Source of the DNA: Thamnaconus septentrionalis
Taxonomy: Eukaryota; Chordata; Actinopteri; Tetraodontiformes; Monacanthidae
Direction: 5' to 3'
DNA: 64,000 nucleotides
Assembly: GCA_009823395.1 (NCBI GenBank)
Contig: CM020504.1
Coordinates: 22,306,040-22,370,039, forward strand
The notes under the pieces were generated by a model. It saw nothing but the letters and a program-made list of their open reading frames with translations, ran no database searches and was not told the DNA's origin. A program made the translations under genes and the position numbers. Shown here in pieces: positions 9,216 through 21,510 of the stretch; positions within the stretch are counted from its first letter, which is position 1, and the number at the start of each line of letters is the position of its first letter.

Positions 9216-11847
9216 GCTCTTCATTCATCCCTTCGCCTCGCACGCCAACAGTGCGCAACTAAAACCGGTGAGATTTACACCGTCTGGAAAACGTACCCCC
9301 TCCCTCCCCTACCCACTCACCTCCGCTTCGTGTTGAAGCGTGCAGATATATGCGCTGACCTTTTGCGCACGCCGTTCCGTGTTTTACGCAACCAAGATTG
9401 TGTCAGTGGGAGACAGAGAAGTAAACACACGCGAGCCGCAAAACGAGTGAGAGCCCGCTGGTTTGTTACCCCTGCGCTCGTCCCCCTTCTTTCCCCCCAA
9501 CCTCCTTTACCTCGCTCCCTGCCGCGGCGCCATAATCTGACAGATGTTGAAAATACAAAATGGGTGTGCTTGGATCGTGTTGTTGGCCTCGCCCGCGCGT
9601 TTGGCAGCCGCCGCAGTGTGTGATCACGCATGCACCTGCTGCATTTACACTTTGTTTTGTGTCTCGCTGCCATCAATATGCCGCTGACTTGGAAGCTGGG
9701 TGCAATGATGCTGCTGATGCTGCTGATGCTGCTGCTGCGACTGCTGCTGCGACTGCTGCTGCGGGCCAGCCGGCAGTTTTGCTGCTTCATGTGTGGATTG
9801 TAACAAGTCAGCTCTTGGGGAACCACATCTAAAGGGCTCACAAGTTTGGAACCGTCACTATTTTTTGGATAGTGGTGTGTTTGTGACCCGTTAAAGGGCC
9901 ATTTCTGCAATTGCGGGTCATTTATGGGCACAGCAGGTGTCTTCTTCCTTTCTTTGTATAAATCCTTTCTCAAACACCTCGTCTGTTTGTCCCCGCCCCA
10001 CCAATTATGCCACCGACTATCTACTGTAGTCTCATACCTTCCTGCCATCTCACTCCCTTCCTCCACTTGGACTCCAGTCCCAATGGCTCGCTCTTTCCAG
10101 CTTTTCATTCCCTGGAATGTGATTCTCTCAGTCTCTCTTCCTACTTCCCCCTCACTCTTTTTGAGCCCTTTACTAGAGACCACTAATGGTTCATCTCTTC
10201 CACATGGAAGCTTGCATCACACCAACACCTCCAGTGAAGAAACAATTGAGCCACTGAGCTTTGAGATCTGAAAACTCCTCAAATGTCTGGCATTGAGACA
10301 CAACCTGGCATGTGAAGGGTAATATGGAAGCAGCTAATTGAAATCCCGCGACAAACCAACTAGAACAAAGTTTTTGACTCTTTTTTCTTATTTATTATAA
10401 TTTCTAGTTGGTGTTTCTTTGTTGCGGCTCCATGTGGGATAAAATCTAAGATGTGGTAGTAGGAAATAAATATGAGACAAACAAAAATGTCCTCATTAAA
10501 ACATTCACTGTCAAGTAAATAAATCTGAGTCTATTCAAGCTCGTGTCAAAGCTAACTCTGATGTATTGGTGGGAGTGGGGACAGTGTGCGTAGATATTTG
10601 ATTAATGGTGTTGACGAATTGGGTGATTACTAAGAGGATGGAAACAATGTTAGCAGGTGATGAATTATGATTGGGTTGCATAATGCGTATGCTAATGTTA
10701 TTGTAAATCCTCTGGGGCTGGGCGTCGTCGTGTGGGTCTTTTTTAAGCATCAGCGTGTGTTTAATACGTATCGCTCTCATTACACGCTTTTGAAAATGGC
10801 GTAATATAATCTACACGCAATATAAGTCGCACACACATGCAGCCTGTGAGTCATTTGCATGTGCGGCGAAGGGGGGGCGGGGTTGAGGAGAGGGGGAAGA
10901 AATATATCAAAATGACACTTAAAGGCTGGTGGAGTCGCGCGGCGCTCAGCCAAAGCGGAGCAGAAGTCCCAGAGCTCATTCGTGCGACTCACACATCTGT
11001 TTTAATTCCGCAGCTCACTGTCAGTCCTGCCTGACTAGCATGTGATCAATACAAGCAGACAACCGTGTCATTATGATAGATTGGATTTTTTTTTTAGTTT
11101 TTTTTTTTTTCCTGAATACGGATGACGGGGATGGTGACATGTGTAGCGGGGGGACATGCTAACATGAACATGGTCATCATGGTTGTCCGAGCGTTTCACC
11201 CGCCGCTGCTGATCTTCTGGCGTTTTCTGTGGTTCACAGAGAATCAGCTCCCATAAAGAGAAAATCTCCAGTGAGCGACGGCTGTGTGAAGGGAAATGTG
11301 TTGACCTTCTTGGCTCAGAGGTCAGAGTGGGCAGACTGCCTGGAGACCACAGAAAGGCAACAGGAAGTCGTCGAATCACTGATTACAGCCACTTTCTGAT
11401 GTACCCAATAAATTGGCCAATACGTATGCGCTCGTTATAATCAACCAAGATTAACGAGTTTTTCTCCATTTTGCTGTCATGTTCCACGCCTTCCAAGTCA
11501 TCTTTTTCATTCGTCATTTATTATGTATTCTAATGGCCACTTGCTACTTATGGTTTCTTTCTGGATGAAAGAATGTAATTTCTCCAGCTGCCCTTCCTAG
11601 AAAAGACACACATTGTCCTTTAGATGGTTTAAATACATGATGGACCGTCTGATTCCCACAATCACTGTGCAACCTCTGTTCCGCACAACTCGTCTTCTTT
11701 ATGCGCCCGTCACTGTCAACCTTAAGTGCTGCCTCATGCATGCTGCTGCAATGAATGAATGAATGACTGAATGAAGACCTGCGTGAGTCACTCATGTTGC
11801 AGAATCTAAAGGAAAAGACAGGAGGCAGAGTTGAAGGTAGTAGCATT
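9216..11847. other. Non-genic stretch, includes the longest open frame
   Basis: The minus-strand frame 9317-10183 (288 codons) is the longest in the window. It crosses a CTG/TGA array (as serine repeats), is basic, has no domain, and lacks splice or promoter context, so I do not call it a gene. 10440-10780 is AT-rich. T-runs occur at 11091-11111, and an (AATG)n tract at 11750-11776. Confidence 0.6.
9705..9765. repeat. Imperfect (CTG)n with TGATGC units
   Basis: A CTG-based array interrupted by GATG and CGA steps; about 60 bp. Confidence 0.92.
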
Positions 11848-12160
11848 GCTCAAAGGTTGAATTTCACTTTGGCAGTGACCAGGTTGGATGAAGCATCAGG
11901 GGTGAGAACATCAGAGGGACGGGCGTGTTGGATGTTCATGGGATGAAGCCAGAGAGGGCAGACTGAGGTGGTTTGGATGCGTCCAGTCGGAAGGACAGTG
12001 AATAATGTGGATAGGAGGATGCTGAGGTTGGAACTGGCAGGCATGATGTAAAGTCAGTTGTTGTGAGAGAAGAGGGTGCAGAGGATTAGAGGGTGTAGAC
12101 AGAGGAAGCTGATTGGCTGTGGCCAACACTGAAGGCAAGCCAAGGAGAGGAAGACTGTCG
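11848..12160 (+). mobile_element. RTE/Expander-like LINE 3' end, decayed fragment
   Basis: The order of phrases GTGACCAGGTTGGATGAAGC, AGAACATCAGAGGGAC, GACTGAGGTGGTTTGGATGC, AGTGAATAATGTGGATAGGA, GGATGCTGAGGTTGGAACTG, GTGAGAGAAGAGGGTGCAGA and CTGATTGGCTGTGGCCAACA matches the last part of a fish LINE whose open frame ends ...RWFGHV...RRMLRLELPG...RQLIRCGD. Relative to the family as I remember it, an internal stretch encoding the basic arginine-rich segment is deleted near 12040-12050, and the frame is broken by shifts and stops. It is a dead 5'-truncated copy. The clade name is uncertain. Confidence 0.75.
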
Positions 12161-14685
12161 TTTGTTTAATGTAAACAGGTCTGCCCACAGTGAGGGTACG
12201 CTGAGTATAACCTGTACTCAGTACACGTAAATATGGGTAATGCAAACAAAAAGCTTCACGCACTATTGAACTAAAAACAAGTACTGAGTACAGAAGATTG
12301 TGATTTTGGTCCCTGAATACCAAAAAGAGACATTTGCCACCGCCGTTGCATTTGAAGGCACTGTGTTTTGAAGGCCCCAGTTTAATGAATTCTGATTTCA
12401 TGCTAACAAGGTGCCTCTAAACGCCGGAGTTGCAGGTCACGCCCTTTCCTCATGTACTCCACCTTTTCTAGCAGGCTGCTCGGGGCAGGTTCCCCCCCGC
12501 GGGGGCCTAAAACTGAGAGCAAGAGGCTTTTAAACACCAGCAGCTGTGAGTGATTTCCTCGTGTTTGGCTCAATAACAGGTTCAAGTCAAGTTGTGCGTC
12601 TGAGGGCACGGTAGCTAGCGGTCGGGAGCTAAATTACAGTGGCCTCCAACGACTTAATTCCAGGCCTCCTGCTACTTTTTAGGACCATATATGAAATTTG
12701 TGTCAACGTCGGCTCCTTGAAGTGGTCAGAGGGTGTCGTGTCAGTGTTCCATCAGAAGAACGTGTGTTTTATGTGCAGCTTCGGTCATGTCCAACAGTTC
12801 TCGCTGCCACCGAGCCAGCAGAGGCAGTTTCAGACCTTCGGGCTTTGTGTGTTTGGAAGACAGACGCTGGGAGAGGTGACGGCACAGCTTTGAGCCGCTC
12901 TTCAAAGATCCCACTGAAGCGCAGATAGATCTGCTTCCAGCGCCGAGGTAAAGGCGCGACCCCCGTTTATGTGTCGTCCTGATCGACTTACAGGCCAAAA
13001 CCTTTGGGTCACATGACCATCATCTGAAGCACATCGCACGGCCATTTTTAGATTCTGCCACAAGCTGTTGTTTCACCGGGAGCCAATTGGTGAATCACAT
13101 GTGGACGAGTCATTTTGTTTGGAGCAATTTTTCTCTGCTCCCTTTATTCATCATTCTTTGTTTATTGTCTCCGTATGAAATGTCTAATTTTTTTTAATTG
13201 TTTGTTTATGTTTTGTGGATTTTTGACAAAACTAAAATGGCTGCATTTTTACAAGCGGTGAATTCTTGACATGAGTGCGACACAAAAATGTATCCTTATG
13301 CCTCGACGCTTGTCGGTTTGTTCTGAAAAAGCTACGGCAGCCTTGATTGGGAGGTTCATTGTTCTCTGATGCGATTCACACAAAAGACAAACTGTCGTCC
13401 CAAGACGTTTGATGGGAGACACACACTAACACACACGCACACACTGACACACACACAAAACTGCCGCTGCATCCCCCCCGTTTCTGACGAGCAGACATCA
13501 CAACACAACTGGAGCACAACATTTGCCAATCAACATGCGCTAGAGCCAGTGAAAACATGCAGATTGTTTTTATTTATTTATTTCCCTGTTTGAATGGACT
13601 CCAGCGGGCACATTTGATGCTGTGTTGGCACGGCGCACATTTTATCCAGTGGATAACGAGCGAGTGGCACTTGTTTAGTTTCATAAGAAGTGCAAACCGT
13701 TTCTCGTATGTCAGTCGCAAACACTTGGGGATAAGGAAAAAAAGGCAGACAGATAAATACAATAAATAAATAAATAAATACAGAAAAGCCACACCAAATC
13801 CAACTTTGGCAAAAACAAAGAAACAAAATTTGTGAAGTGATTTTCTGCTGTTAGACAAAGACTTTAAAACATATCTTAAATAATTTGCTTTAGTAAACGT
13901 GGATCAGTGTTTCTGTTGGGCTCCTGCTGCTGGGAAACATGAGTGCACTCGTGTTGTTGGCTCTCAGAGCACATCTGCGTTTTGGCAGACGGAAACGCAG
14001 CGGCCTGCATTTACATGGCCACTATGTTTGTCCTCTGAGATTAATCGGATATTTCTTGCAGATTTGTAACGATAGTAGTGGGCAGAACACTTCTGCCGTT
14101 CGACACGGCGCCGTGAATTGTGTGTTATAATACTCTCTTTATTTTTACGCTGCATCTAGCCGTAGTCCTAAGGTGACCCGGCCACTTTATTAGCTACAGC
14201 TTACTAGTACCGGCTACTTGGAGATTTTACGAGAATTACGGCTTATGCGCTTCACACCATTCAATAGAAACACCAGCAAATCGCAATTGTACTTTGTCGA
14301 AGTTTTAGAAATATTGCTTTTATTTTGCGAAAAACTGTAATGGAAACTCAGCTACACCTACAGTACAGCCAACTGCTTTCATTTGTTTCCCAGCACGTGT
14401 TGTTGGCGCCTCACGCCATCAAAGTGCTTTGCCTGCACAAATTCAAAGTGTTTTTCCTTCCCACTCTCATACGGCCGGCAACCCGGGGAAAGTTTTTAGC
14501 AGCGAGGGACAAAAAAGGTTTATCGGTGGGGGAAAGAGCCACTGTGGAGTCGCTTGCTAATGCTCGTCACTATGGATAGACGAGGAGGTGAAGGAGACGC
14601 AGGCGGAGGCGGCGGCATGAGCGGCGCTGCCAGCCAGCCGAAGGTTCACCTCGGCGCCCTGCTAGGAGGACGCCGTGCTCGGCCG
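12161..14685. other. Non-genic stretch, mostly unique
   Basis: Near 12208-12295 two 11-bp words, GTACTCAGTAC and GTACTGAGTAC, form a loose inverted repeat about 70 bp apart. An interrupted CA tract lies at 13420-13458 and an AAAT/AATA tract at 13758-13781. The region 13930-14130 is low in repeats and may be regulatory. No exon is recognised. Confidence 0.6.
13758..13781. repeat. (AAAT)n tetranucleotide array
   Basis: About six AAAT-type units. Confidence 0.9.
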
Positions 14686-14835
14686 CTGTTCCCCCGTCTG
14701 ACTGTGTCACCGCCTCGTGTCGTTGAGCTTAATTAGCGCTCATCTGCTCCAAGATTAATGACGCCTCCGCCCGGCCCGTATTTATCATCGTATCTGCTCA
14801 TTTACCTGCTTCGGCGGGTGTGTACAGTCTGTGTT
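14686..14835. promoter_or_regulatory. Candidate conserved non-coding element
   Basis: A CpG-rich flank is followed by GCTTAATTAGCGC, AAGATTAATGACG and GTATTTATCATC words, a texture typical of homeodomain-bound developmental enhancers. The call is by composition only. Confidence 0.3.
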
Positions 14836-15780
14836 ATGTCGCCCTCATTGCCCCCCCTCTTTTTCCTTCTCCCTCAACTCACTCTTTCTAAGATGAAGTG
14901 GGATGCAGGGGGAAAATGGAGCGTGCCGTTCAAGCCATTTTTTTTTCTTAATTACCTTCCCTGCTCGGAGCTCCTGTTCGCCTCAGTTTGGAGTCCCTGG
15001 TTGGTGCGGCTTTGCTTTGGCTCTGCGTTTCTTTTAATCAGTTCTGTTTTATTTGTCTTTTTTTCTTCTTCTTCTCGCTTGCATTTGCTGTACGAAATGG
15101 TTGGTAGTGATGTTTTTGAGGCAGCCTCTCTTTAGGTGTGAGGTTTAAGTGGCGTCTAACTGTGAGAGTGCATTTTAGGATGAAAAAAAAAGGTGCATTG
15201 ATGTTCATCTGGGATTTTGGATGCGGAACACATGATCCCACATCGTTCCAACCTCCTTACAAGAAAATCTGCCGCTCCTTAGATATGAACGCTAATGATA
15301 AAATAAGGAAGCAACCATACAGATGTATTTTTTTCATCCAGTCCATTTAATGCCCATTGAGCCCTTTAAATTTTGCACTCACTATTTAACTCTAGTCACC
15401 CGAAAGACCGTGTAAAGTATCAGGTTTGCAGCACACAGCGACAGTTTAATCCTCCAATAATTTCTCTTCCCCTCCCTCGGAGTCTGCGAGTGCTCAGAAC
15501 AGTGTTACTAATGTACGAGATCCCACCCGCTAGATCTCACTAATTAATGTCACTCCATTTCCAAAGTTCAGTCTTTCCGTATAAATATGCACGGCGGCGT
15601 GGCATAAAGACGCGCTGGAGAAAAGAGCTCTGGATAAATGTGCCTCTCTGCGTTGTGACGCTGCCTTACGTGCGCCGACTGTGCTGCGGTAGGTTTGTAA
15701 AGCGCGCGTGCGTGACCGCAGTCAGACGGGTCGCCTCGTAACTCCAGGCTCAGAACAGACTCGGGAGGATACATTTCAGA
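14836..15780. other. Non-genic stretch
   Basis: T-rich tracts at 14937-14948 and 15055-15075; the sequence 15490-15600 is unique with TAATTAATG. The frame at 14758-15135 is hydrophobic because of T-rich DNA and shows no family resemblance. Confidence 0.6.
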
Positions 15781-16034
15781 CACAGCCGCCGTCTGACAAC
15801 AGTCTCATATTGTGATTGTTAATCATTCTTATCTCTGATTATCTAAAGCACTAACTGAAAAGGATCAGCGTGTTAATTGATGGAAGGGTTGTTCATTTAC
15901 ATGATAATTTGGTGGGTGGAGGTGGGAGGAAAAAAAGCGGAACTCGGTGTGACAGCCGATGACGGATGATGATGGGCGTCATTAATTGCCTGGTAATTAA
16001 TGCAAGCGGCAGTATTTAGTGGTGAAATGCACTT
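15781..16034. promoter_or_regulatory. Candidate conserved non-coding element
   Basis: Low-repeat sequence with GTTAATTGATGG, GTCATTAATTGCC, GGTAATTAATGC and CAGTATTTAGTGG words. Motif density suggests an enhancer; conservation is untested. Confidence 0.35.
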
Positions 16035-16993
16035 GGACGTCTTTTTTCATGTTTCAATCTAGATTTAAGTCAAGATTATTCTTTTAATGGCGAGCATGTG
16101 ATAAAACAGAATTTGATTAAAAATAATTACAATTTTAAAAAGCCCAGATATTCAGAGGTAGTGGCTGATGCAAAAAAAATCTAATTTCTATGAGAGAGGG
16201 CGGCAATAACTTCACTTGAAGGCAGGAGGGCTTTAATTTTTTGTTTTTAGGAAGTCTAAAAATCGGATGAATGATCTTTCAGAATTATCTAGTGGAGATA
16301 CTAAATGTACAACTTAAGGAAAGAAAAACCTACAGTAACCTTAAAACTGCATCTCTTCAGATCTGAAATTGTGCTCCTCCATCTTGCCACGCTCCAGATG
16401 ATAGAGTGTTCAGTCATTCTTCACATTGTCTCACCACCTCCGTTCAGCTGGAATCAAACGGGGAGGAACTGTTGCAAGCTGCCCTGAAAATCTCCAGAAA
16501 AACATGAAGAATATTAAACAGAAGTGACCGGCAGTCTAGCTAAGGCAAAATAAATTAGCTTGAAAGTTGCAGTAGTGACTGTTTTCACTGATGGGAAGCA
16601 TCAAACTGTAGCAGCAGGTCTAAACTGGCTGCAGGGCCGCGTGACTGCGGAGTAATTGATCTGATATATCTGATATACCCAATGTATGTGTAAAATAGAA
16701 CAATTTTCCATTTTACAGTCTTAAATATCGCCATTTTTTTCCCCTGGCTCCTTCTCACACTGATTGCAATGACTTCACCGTGCCCAATATAATCAGACGT
16801 GTAGCACAGTGCACGTTGGGGCAGTAATCCTCGGGCCACAGTGTATTATGGCTGCAATGAACTTATGGAATCTCACAAGATCTTTCCAACTAACCTTGGG
16901 CCCTGGAAGGGCTGTGGAGGGAGCGGCGGTAGCAAATGGCAGTATTAATCACAGGCAGAGCTCCCCACCTCTCTGCAATAGCATTGCTGCCTC
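16035..16993. other. Non-genic AT-rich stretch
   Basis: No repeat family or exon recognised. The part from about 16830 holds AGTATTAATCACAG and is low in repeats, possibly the edge of another regulatory element. Confidence 0.6.
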
Positions 16994-17020
16994 CCACACA
17001 CACACACACACACACACAAA
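16994..17020. repeat. (CA)n microsatellite
   Basis: About 12 CA units. Confidence 0.95.
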
Positions 17021-17717
17021 GTCAGCTTTAACAGGGGGGCTTGAGCCACGTACACGGAACTCCCTGCCAGACAGAGCCAATCATTCTGGAGGAGGCTGTG
17101 AGATCCCTGATGAGCAGCATCAATAGTAATCATAGAATTTGCCGTGACGATGATAGATTTTTCATGCCTTTTTGTCCTCATTACACACCAGTCCGGCGCT
17201 AAACCCACAAATACCTGCCCGCACTCATAAAGTGTCACTGTGTCCATATTGGATGTGGTGTCTTAATTCTCTGCAATTGTCAACAACAGTATATTGCGTT
17301 TTATTTAAATTTGTGGCAGCTGATAGTAGCAACTGTGAAGAAAAGATCAGAGTTGCTGTATTAAAAGTGGGAGCAAATCTGCAGAACGTTTAGCAACGCT
17401 CAGAATTAAAAGTCTATAATTTAGCAAAAAATCCAACATGTGGATGATATGTTTAATGTTCATCATATTTACGAGTGAGGGCCTCTGAGTCACTGGCATA
17501 GCTCGGTTGACATCATGTGTCGTCACCAGAACGCCAATCACTGGTTTCTTTTGAATAATCCCTATTTACAATAACACACAGTGAAAGAAACGACACACAC
17601 AGAAGCCGCCGGATCTTCTCTCTCTCTCTTAAATAAATCATTTCCCTTCAGTTTTCCGTTCAAATATTTTAGGGAAGCGCTGACATTTAGTGGCTGAACC
17701 AGGGACAAAGGTGTCTG

Positions 17718-17719
<2 letters not shown>
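17021..17719. other. Non-genic stretch, possible regulatory part at 17070-17200
   Basis: 17070-17200 carries CAATCATTCTGG, CATCAATAGTAATCATAG and CCTCATTACAC words and no repeats. The rest is unremarkable. Confidence 0.55.

Positions 17720-17763
<44 letters not shown>
17720..17763. repeat. (TG)n microsatellite
   Basis: A pure TG array of about 43 bp. Confidence 0.97.
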
Positions 17764-17764
<1 letters not shown>

Positions 17765-18131
17765 GTGTGTCAGGGAATAAAGAGTGTGTCTGAAGGTTAG
17801 ACATCTGTTGGGTAAACAAAACGTGCGGCGTCAAGTCTGTGCGATTGTGTGCAGTTTGTGCACAGCGCCAAGGTTACCGTAACCTTTGTTAGTGCAGCGC
17901 GCAAAATATTCCCTTAATTGCCCGTTCGATTCCTCGTTTTTCTTTTTTTGTCCTCAGGTTGTGTGCGTGTATTAAATTGAACCTCTCCGTGAAGCTCGTG
18001 GGACCGCATCCGGCTTATCCCTCGCTGAGTGGGACTGCCGGCGCCCACGCACACGGACCTTAGACCTCCCCGGACGCATACACTACTAATATATTCGCCG
18101 ACATAACCTGCAGTGCACACACAAAGATATA
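17764..18131. other. Non-genic spacer
   Basis: Nothing recognisable. A GTTCGATTCC word at 17925-17934 resembles a pol III B box but has no tRNA-like context. Confidence 0.65.
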
Positions 18132-18153
18132 CAAACACACACACACACACACC
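18132..18153. repeat. (CA)n microsatellite
   Basis: About 10 CA units. Confidence 0.93.
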
Positions 18154-18265
18154 TGTTGTATGACGGCTGCATGAAGTCCCGCCCCTTCATCGGGCTGGTT
18201 TATGCTATTTCTACTTCTGGCCGTTCGTGCAGAGGTCGTGGCTGCACAAATAGGTTACCACGCTC

Positions 18266-18294
18266 CCACACACACACACACACACACACACACA
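18266..18294. repeat. (CA)n microsatellite
   Basis: About 14 CA units. Confidence 0.95.
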
Positions 18295-18393
18295 TGCCTC
18301 GGTGGAGTCATTAGTGATAAACATGAGGTAATCACTACTAGCGGATACACTTTCAGACTCTAATTAGTTGCAGGTCCTGCAGAGAAGCCCAGT

Positions 18394-18665
18394 GTGTCAC
18401 ACTGCTCTGGGAGATTGAGGCACCTGACTCTGAGTGCTGGTGAATCCTGTGTGACTCGTTCAAAGCCGAGGGGTCACTTTACTGAACTCAACACTTGCGA
18501 GTCCTCGAGTGGCGATCAAGTTTACCAAGTCGCTCACTCTGCTGCCACTAGCGAGCTAACCGCATTTGGATTTCCGCACACTCCGTGTGACAGACCCAGT
18601 CACTCAAATGACTCAAGAATCCGATTCCCTTTTTGGTGAGTGACTCACAGTGAGAAAAATGAGTG
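18394..18665. repeat. GACTC/GAGTCA-rich degenerate region
   Basis: The words GACTC, GAGTC, TCACTC and GACTCA recur many times, including a CACTCAAATGACTCAAGAAT phrase and GAGTGACTCACAGTGAG at the end. Similar richness occurs at 25725-25795 and 62875-62960. It looks like a decayed copy of the GACTC-type interspersed repeats found in fish, though I cannot define ends. Confidence 0.35.
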
Positions 18666-19139
18666 GAGCTAATTTACCATTTACTCTCTGGGTAATTTCC
18701 CACTATTAACGGATTGCTCGTATTTTCAACAGTGCGGTTTACCTCAGCGCCAGCCGTGCACCTTTCTTCGATCTTGAACACAACTATTTTTCTTTTGACA
18801 GCCCCGAGATGAAGGAACAATGCCGTGAAATTGGTAAATGAGAAAATTTAAGACGGACGCAATATAACTGCGGATGGGGGAGGTAATAAAAGAAGAGAAA
18901 GGGAGTTGATTTGGCAGGTTATCGTGGAGTCTCTTGCTGTTGTTGCCAAGGAAACTGCTATGCCGCGCGTGGAGGTTGCTGCAACCCCACAATCAGGCAT
19001 TACTTTTTGGATATAGGCAGAAATTGTGCTGGGATGGGATGGGATAACTTCTAATCTCTTTAGGTCCACCGGTGGGCGAGGCTGTGCACGTTGCCGCACA
19101 TGCACACGCATGTTAAACTATTTTTTCCCCTCTTTTTGT
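18666..19139. other. Non-genic spacer
   Basis: Unique sequence; minus-strand frames here carry no domain. Confidence 0.65.
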
Positions 19140-19410
19140 GCGCACTTGGAGGGAAATAGAATTGAGTCATGAGCAGACGCCGATTAAACCCTAATTACTG
19201 TGATGCATTCACAGCACAATCAAGTGAAAAAAAAACATGTTCTTCATTTATAAGGCTGTGTAATTTATGATTTAATGAGATTTTATCACACTGCCGCATG
19301 TGTATTACTCTTCATGTCAGAGTCGTATAATTACCTGTGCCACCGAAACTGCTGCTCTTCATCTGATTTTCACCATTAATTATTTCTCACACACCTTCCC
19401 ACCTGTCCGC
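19140..19410. promoter_or_regulatory. Candidate conserved non-coding element
   Basis: It holds CCGATTAAACCCTAATTAC, TAATTTATGATTTAATGAG, GTATAATTACCTG and CCATTAATTATTTC words with no repeats. The density of homeodomain cores is high even for AT-rich fish DNA. Inference from texture only. Confidence 0.38.
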
Positions 19411-20044
19411 AGGGGACGGAATTATTATTATTATTTTTTCATAAGCTGTAATTCTCTCATTCACACCTTCGCCCTGGATCTTTTGTTTATTTATTTTTTT
19501 CACTCACAAGAGCCGTAGCTGTGAAATACATTTATATATCATACGTCTCAATCACGGATCGAGCGCTTTCCAAGCTTTGGCAGGCAGTCGAAGTTAATTC
19601 CGACTCACCGCCCCGGCTAAGTCAGCTGATCTGACAGCCGTCAGCTGACGCCTCAGCTGATTCTCATTAGTGTCGTCATTTGGCAACTCTGCTGCAATGA
19701 ATGCGGGGTAATTTTAAAAGGGCCTTCTGGCTCTTGCTGCACGCTCTGTAGCTCACTTCCACACCGGCTCCTACTCTTGGCTGCAGCCCTCGGGCGCCTG
19801 CTGTGGCACCTGAGCAGCTGCCCACCCACTAAAATAATGATAACAACTCTATCATAACAACATTATTGAAAGAAAAGAAGTCAGTGGAAGTGTTTCACGC
19901 TAATAAGAACAAGAGAACAGGTGCGATTAAAAGAGGCAGAGGTGACTCACCGTGAGGAGGAGGAAGAAAAGAAGTGAAAATTAAGGCATTTTGCAGTGAT
20001 TCAAATAATTAATAAGATTCACTTAAAAGAATGGCCGTGTTTAA
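19411..20044. other. Non-genic spacer with (ATT)n and T tracts
   Basis: A short (ATT)n run at 19422-19436. GTCAGCTGA/TCAGCTGA words cluster at 19621-19662. No exon. Confidence 0.6.
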
Positions 20045-20375
20045 AGGAAATAGGCTTAAAAGGCAGCTGTAAAAGGGACTTTAGGACTATGAAAGAGGCT
20101 TTAAGGGGGATTTAAAAATAGATAAGGCGCTCACCAGTCTGATCACTCCTGGGAAGCTGTTCCTGACTAGTGGAGGCCACCTGAAGGAAAATGCTTGTTC
20201 ACACTGGGTCCTCAGCCGAGTCCACGGATCAGCCAGTGGGTCCTTAGCTGAGGGCCTCGAGTCGTGACGGTGTCAGAAGAACTGAGATCTCTAACGTGGT
20301 CCGCAGTATCTTGAAAGCAGCTCTCAGGTTCAGCAGAAGCCAATGAACTTAAAAACAGGAGTACTTGTATCCAAA
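20045..20375 (+). mobile_element. Interspersed repeat of the AAAACAGGAGT type, decayed
   Basis: Phrases in order, TTAAAAGGCAGC, GGAAGCTGTTCCTGACTAG, GAAAATGCTTGTTCACACTG, CAGCAGAAGCCAATGAACTT and AAAAACAGGAGTACTTGTAT, resemble a widespread fish repeat containing 'aggcagctgttccagag ... agccagtg ... aaaacaggagtaatgtgatcc'. Recognition is from memory, and divergence is high. Boundaries are approximate. Confidence 0.45.
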
Positions 20376-20718
20376 AAGATGCCCTGGGTGTGCAATATCA
20401 CACCCTGTGTGGCATTTGTGGCATTGAACATAACATCCAGGTACTTTTCTCTTTTACACTCTCAACAAAAAGACAGAGAGAAGAATTCCGAAAGGTTTTG
20501 TCGTCTCGTTACGAGTGATTTTCCGGCCGCCTGCTGGACGAAGATCAATGGGAGGCCGGCGTGTAAAGTGCGGGTGGCCGTCTTTTCACCTGCGGGTCTG
20601 TAATTTTACCAGCATTAGACTTCATTGCTCTGATTGACTATGAATTGTAACAGAACTGAGTTCGCTCCTCTGTGAGTGGCTGCATGATTGCAGCCACGCT
20701 GACGTTGACCTTCTGCAG

Positions 20719-20721
<3 letters not shown>
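20376..20721. other. Non-genic spacer
   Basis: No feature seen before the TA array. Confidence 0.6.
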
Positions 20722-20798
<77 letters not shown>

Positions 20799-20820
20799 AT
20801 ATATATATATACTGTATATA
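20722..20820. repeat. (TA)n array
   Basis: Nearly pure TA for about 70 bp followed by TG-interrupted TA. TA arrays of this length can extrude as cruciforms. Frames with YIYIYI peptides are artefacts. Confidence 0.97.
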
Positions 20821-21219
20821 TTTTTTTTTGAATTTTTTCAGAATGTGTATTTTCCCCATTTTTAACCATAACCGTTTTCAGAATCCAACGTCAATACATT
20901 CCAAATTTGAAATTGCACTATCCTGCTCTCTGAGAGGTAACTTCAAAAATTCAAGAGTCAGTGTTACCAGCTGCCCTTGGCTTTGCAAACCAAATGTTAA
21001 CACGTCGGCACACAAAAAAGCAACACCCATCGACGTGCACAGACAATGGGCAGCAGAGATTTTCAGTGCCGCCATGGATAGAGTCCAAGTTAACACACAA
21101 AATGCGAGCAAATCCGGCGCACAAATTACCCCTCATCATTACAGCAGGAATGTTTCTGGACAAGGGTCAGCAAGCAGAAGAAAGAGAATATGCACAATTC
21201 ATTGTGCTATATGTAGGAG
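20821..21219. other. Non-genic stretch
   Basis: Several frames overlap here on both strands (up to 187 codons counting the TA array), but I see no domain, and codon usage is not gene-like. Confidence 0.55.
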
Positions 21220-21510
21220 TGTAATTAAATTATGACGCCGAGAGCAGGTGTTTGTGCCAGTAATGAAACATTCATTGTCTTCGTCTTCGTCACCGCCACA
21301 TTTATGAAGCCAATATTTCCTTAAAATCACATATGGAAATTGACATGTGAGCAATTTCCATTAAATGCATTCTGTAATTATATTTATTAAGGCAGGAATA
21401 AAAAAAACACATTTTTGCGGCATGTAATTCATCTGCATTTGTGAGGAAGTGGACATGTTTGCCAAACGAGGCGCTAATATTCTCGGAGGGAACATTTCCC
21501 AAAGAACCTA
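21220..21510. promoter_or_regulatory. Candidate conserved non-coding element
   Basis: An AT-rich, repeat-free block with GTAATTAAATTATGACG, GTAATGAAACATTCATTG, CATTTATGAAGCC, CATTAAATGC, CTGTAATTATATTTATTAAG, CATGTAATTCATC and GCTAATATTC words. It is one of the most enhancer-like stretches in the window. No coding frame is convincing. Confidence 0.42.

Noticed and set aside
9317..10183. 288-codon minus-strand open frame, the longest in the window
   Set aside because: It spans a CTG-type array (as serine repeats), is basic and low in complexity, has no recognisable domain, and lacks promoter or splice context.
17925..17934. GTTCGATTCC, a pol III B-box word
   Set aside because: No A box, cloverleaf or SINE body around it.
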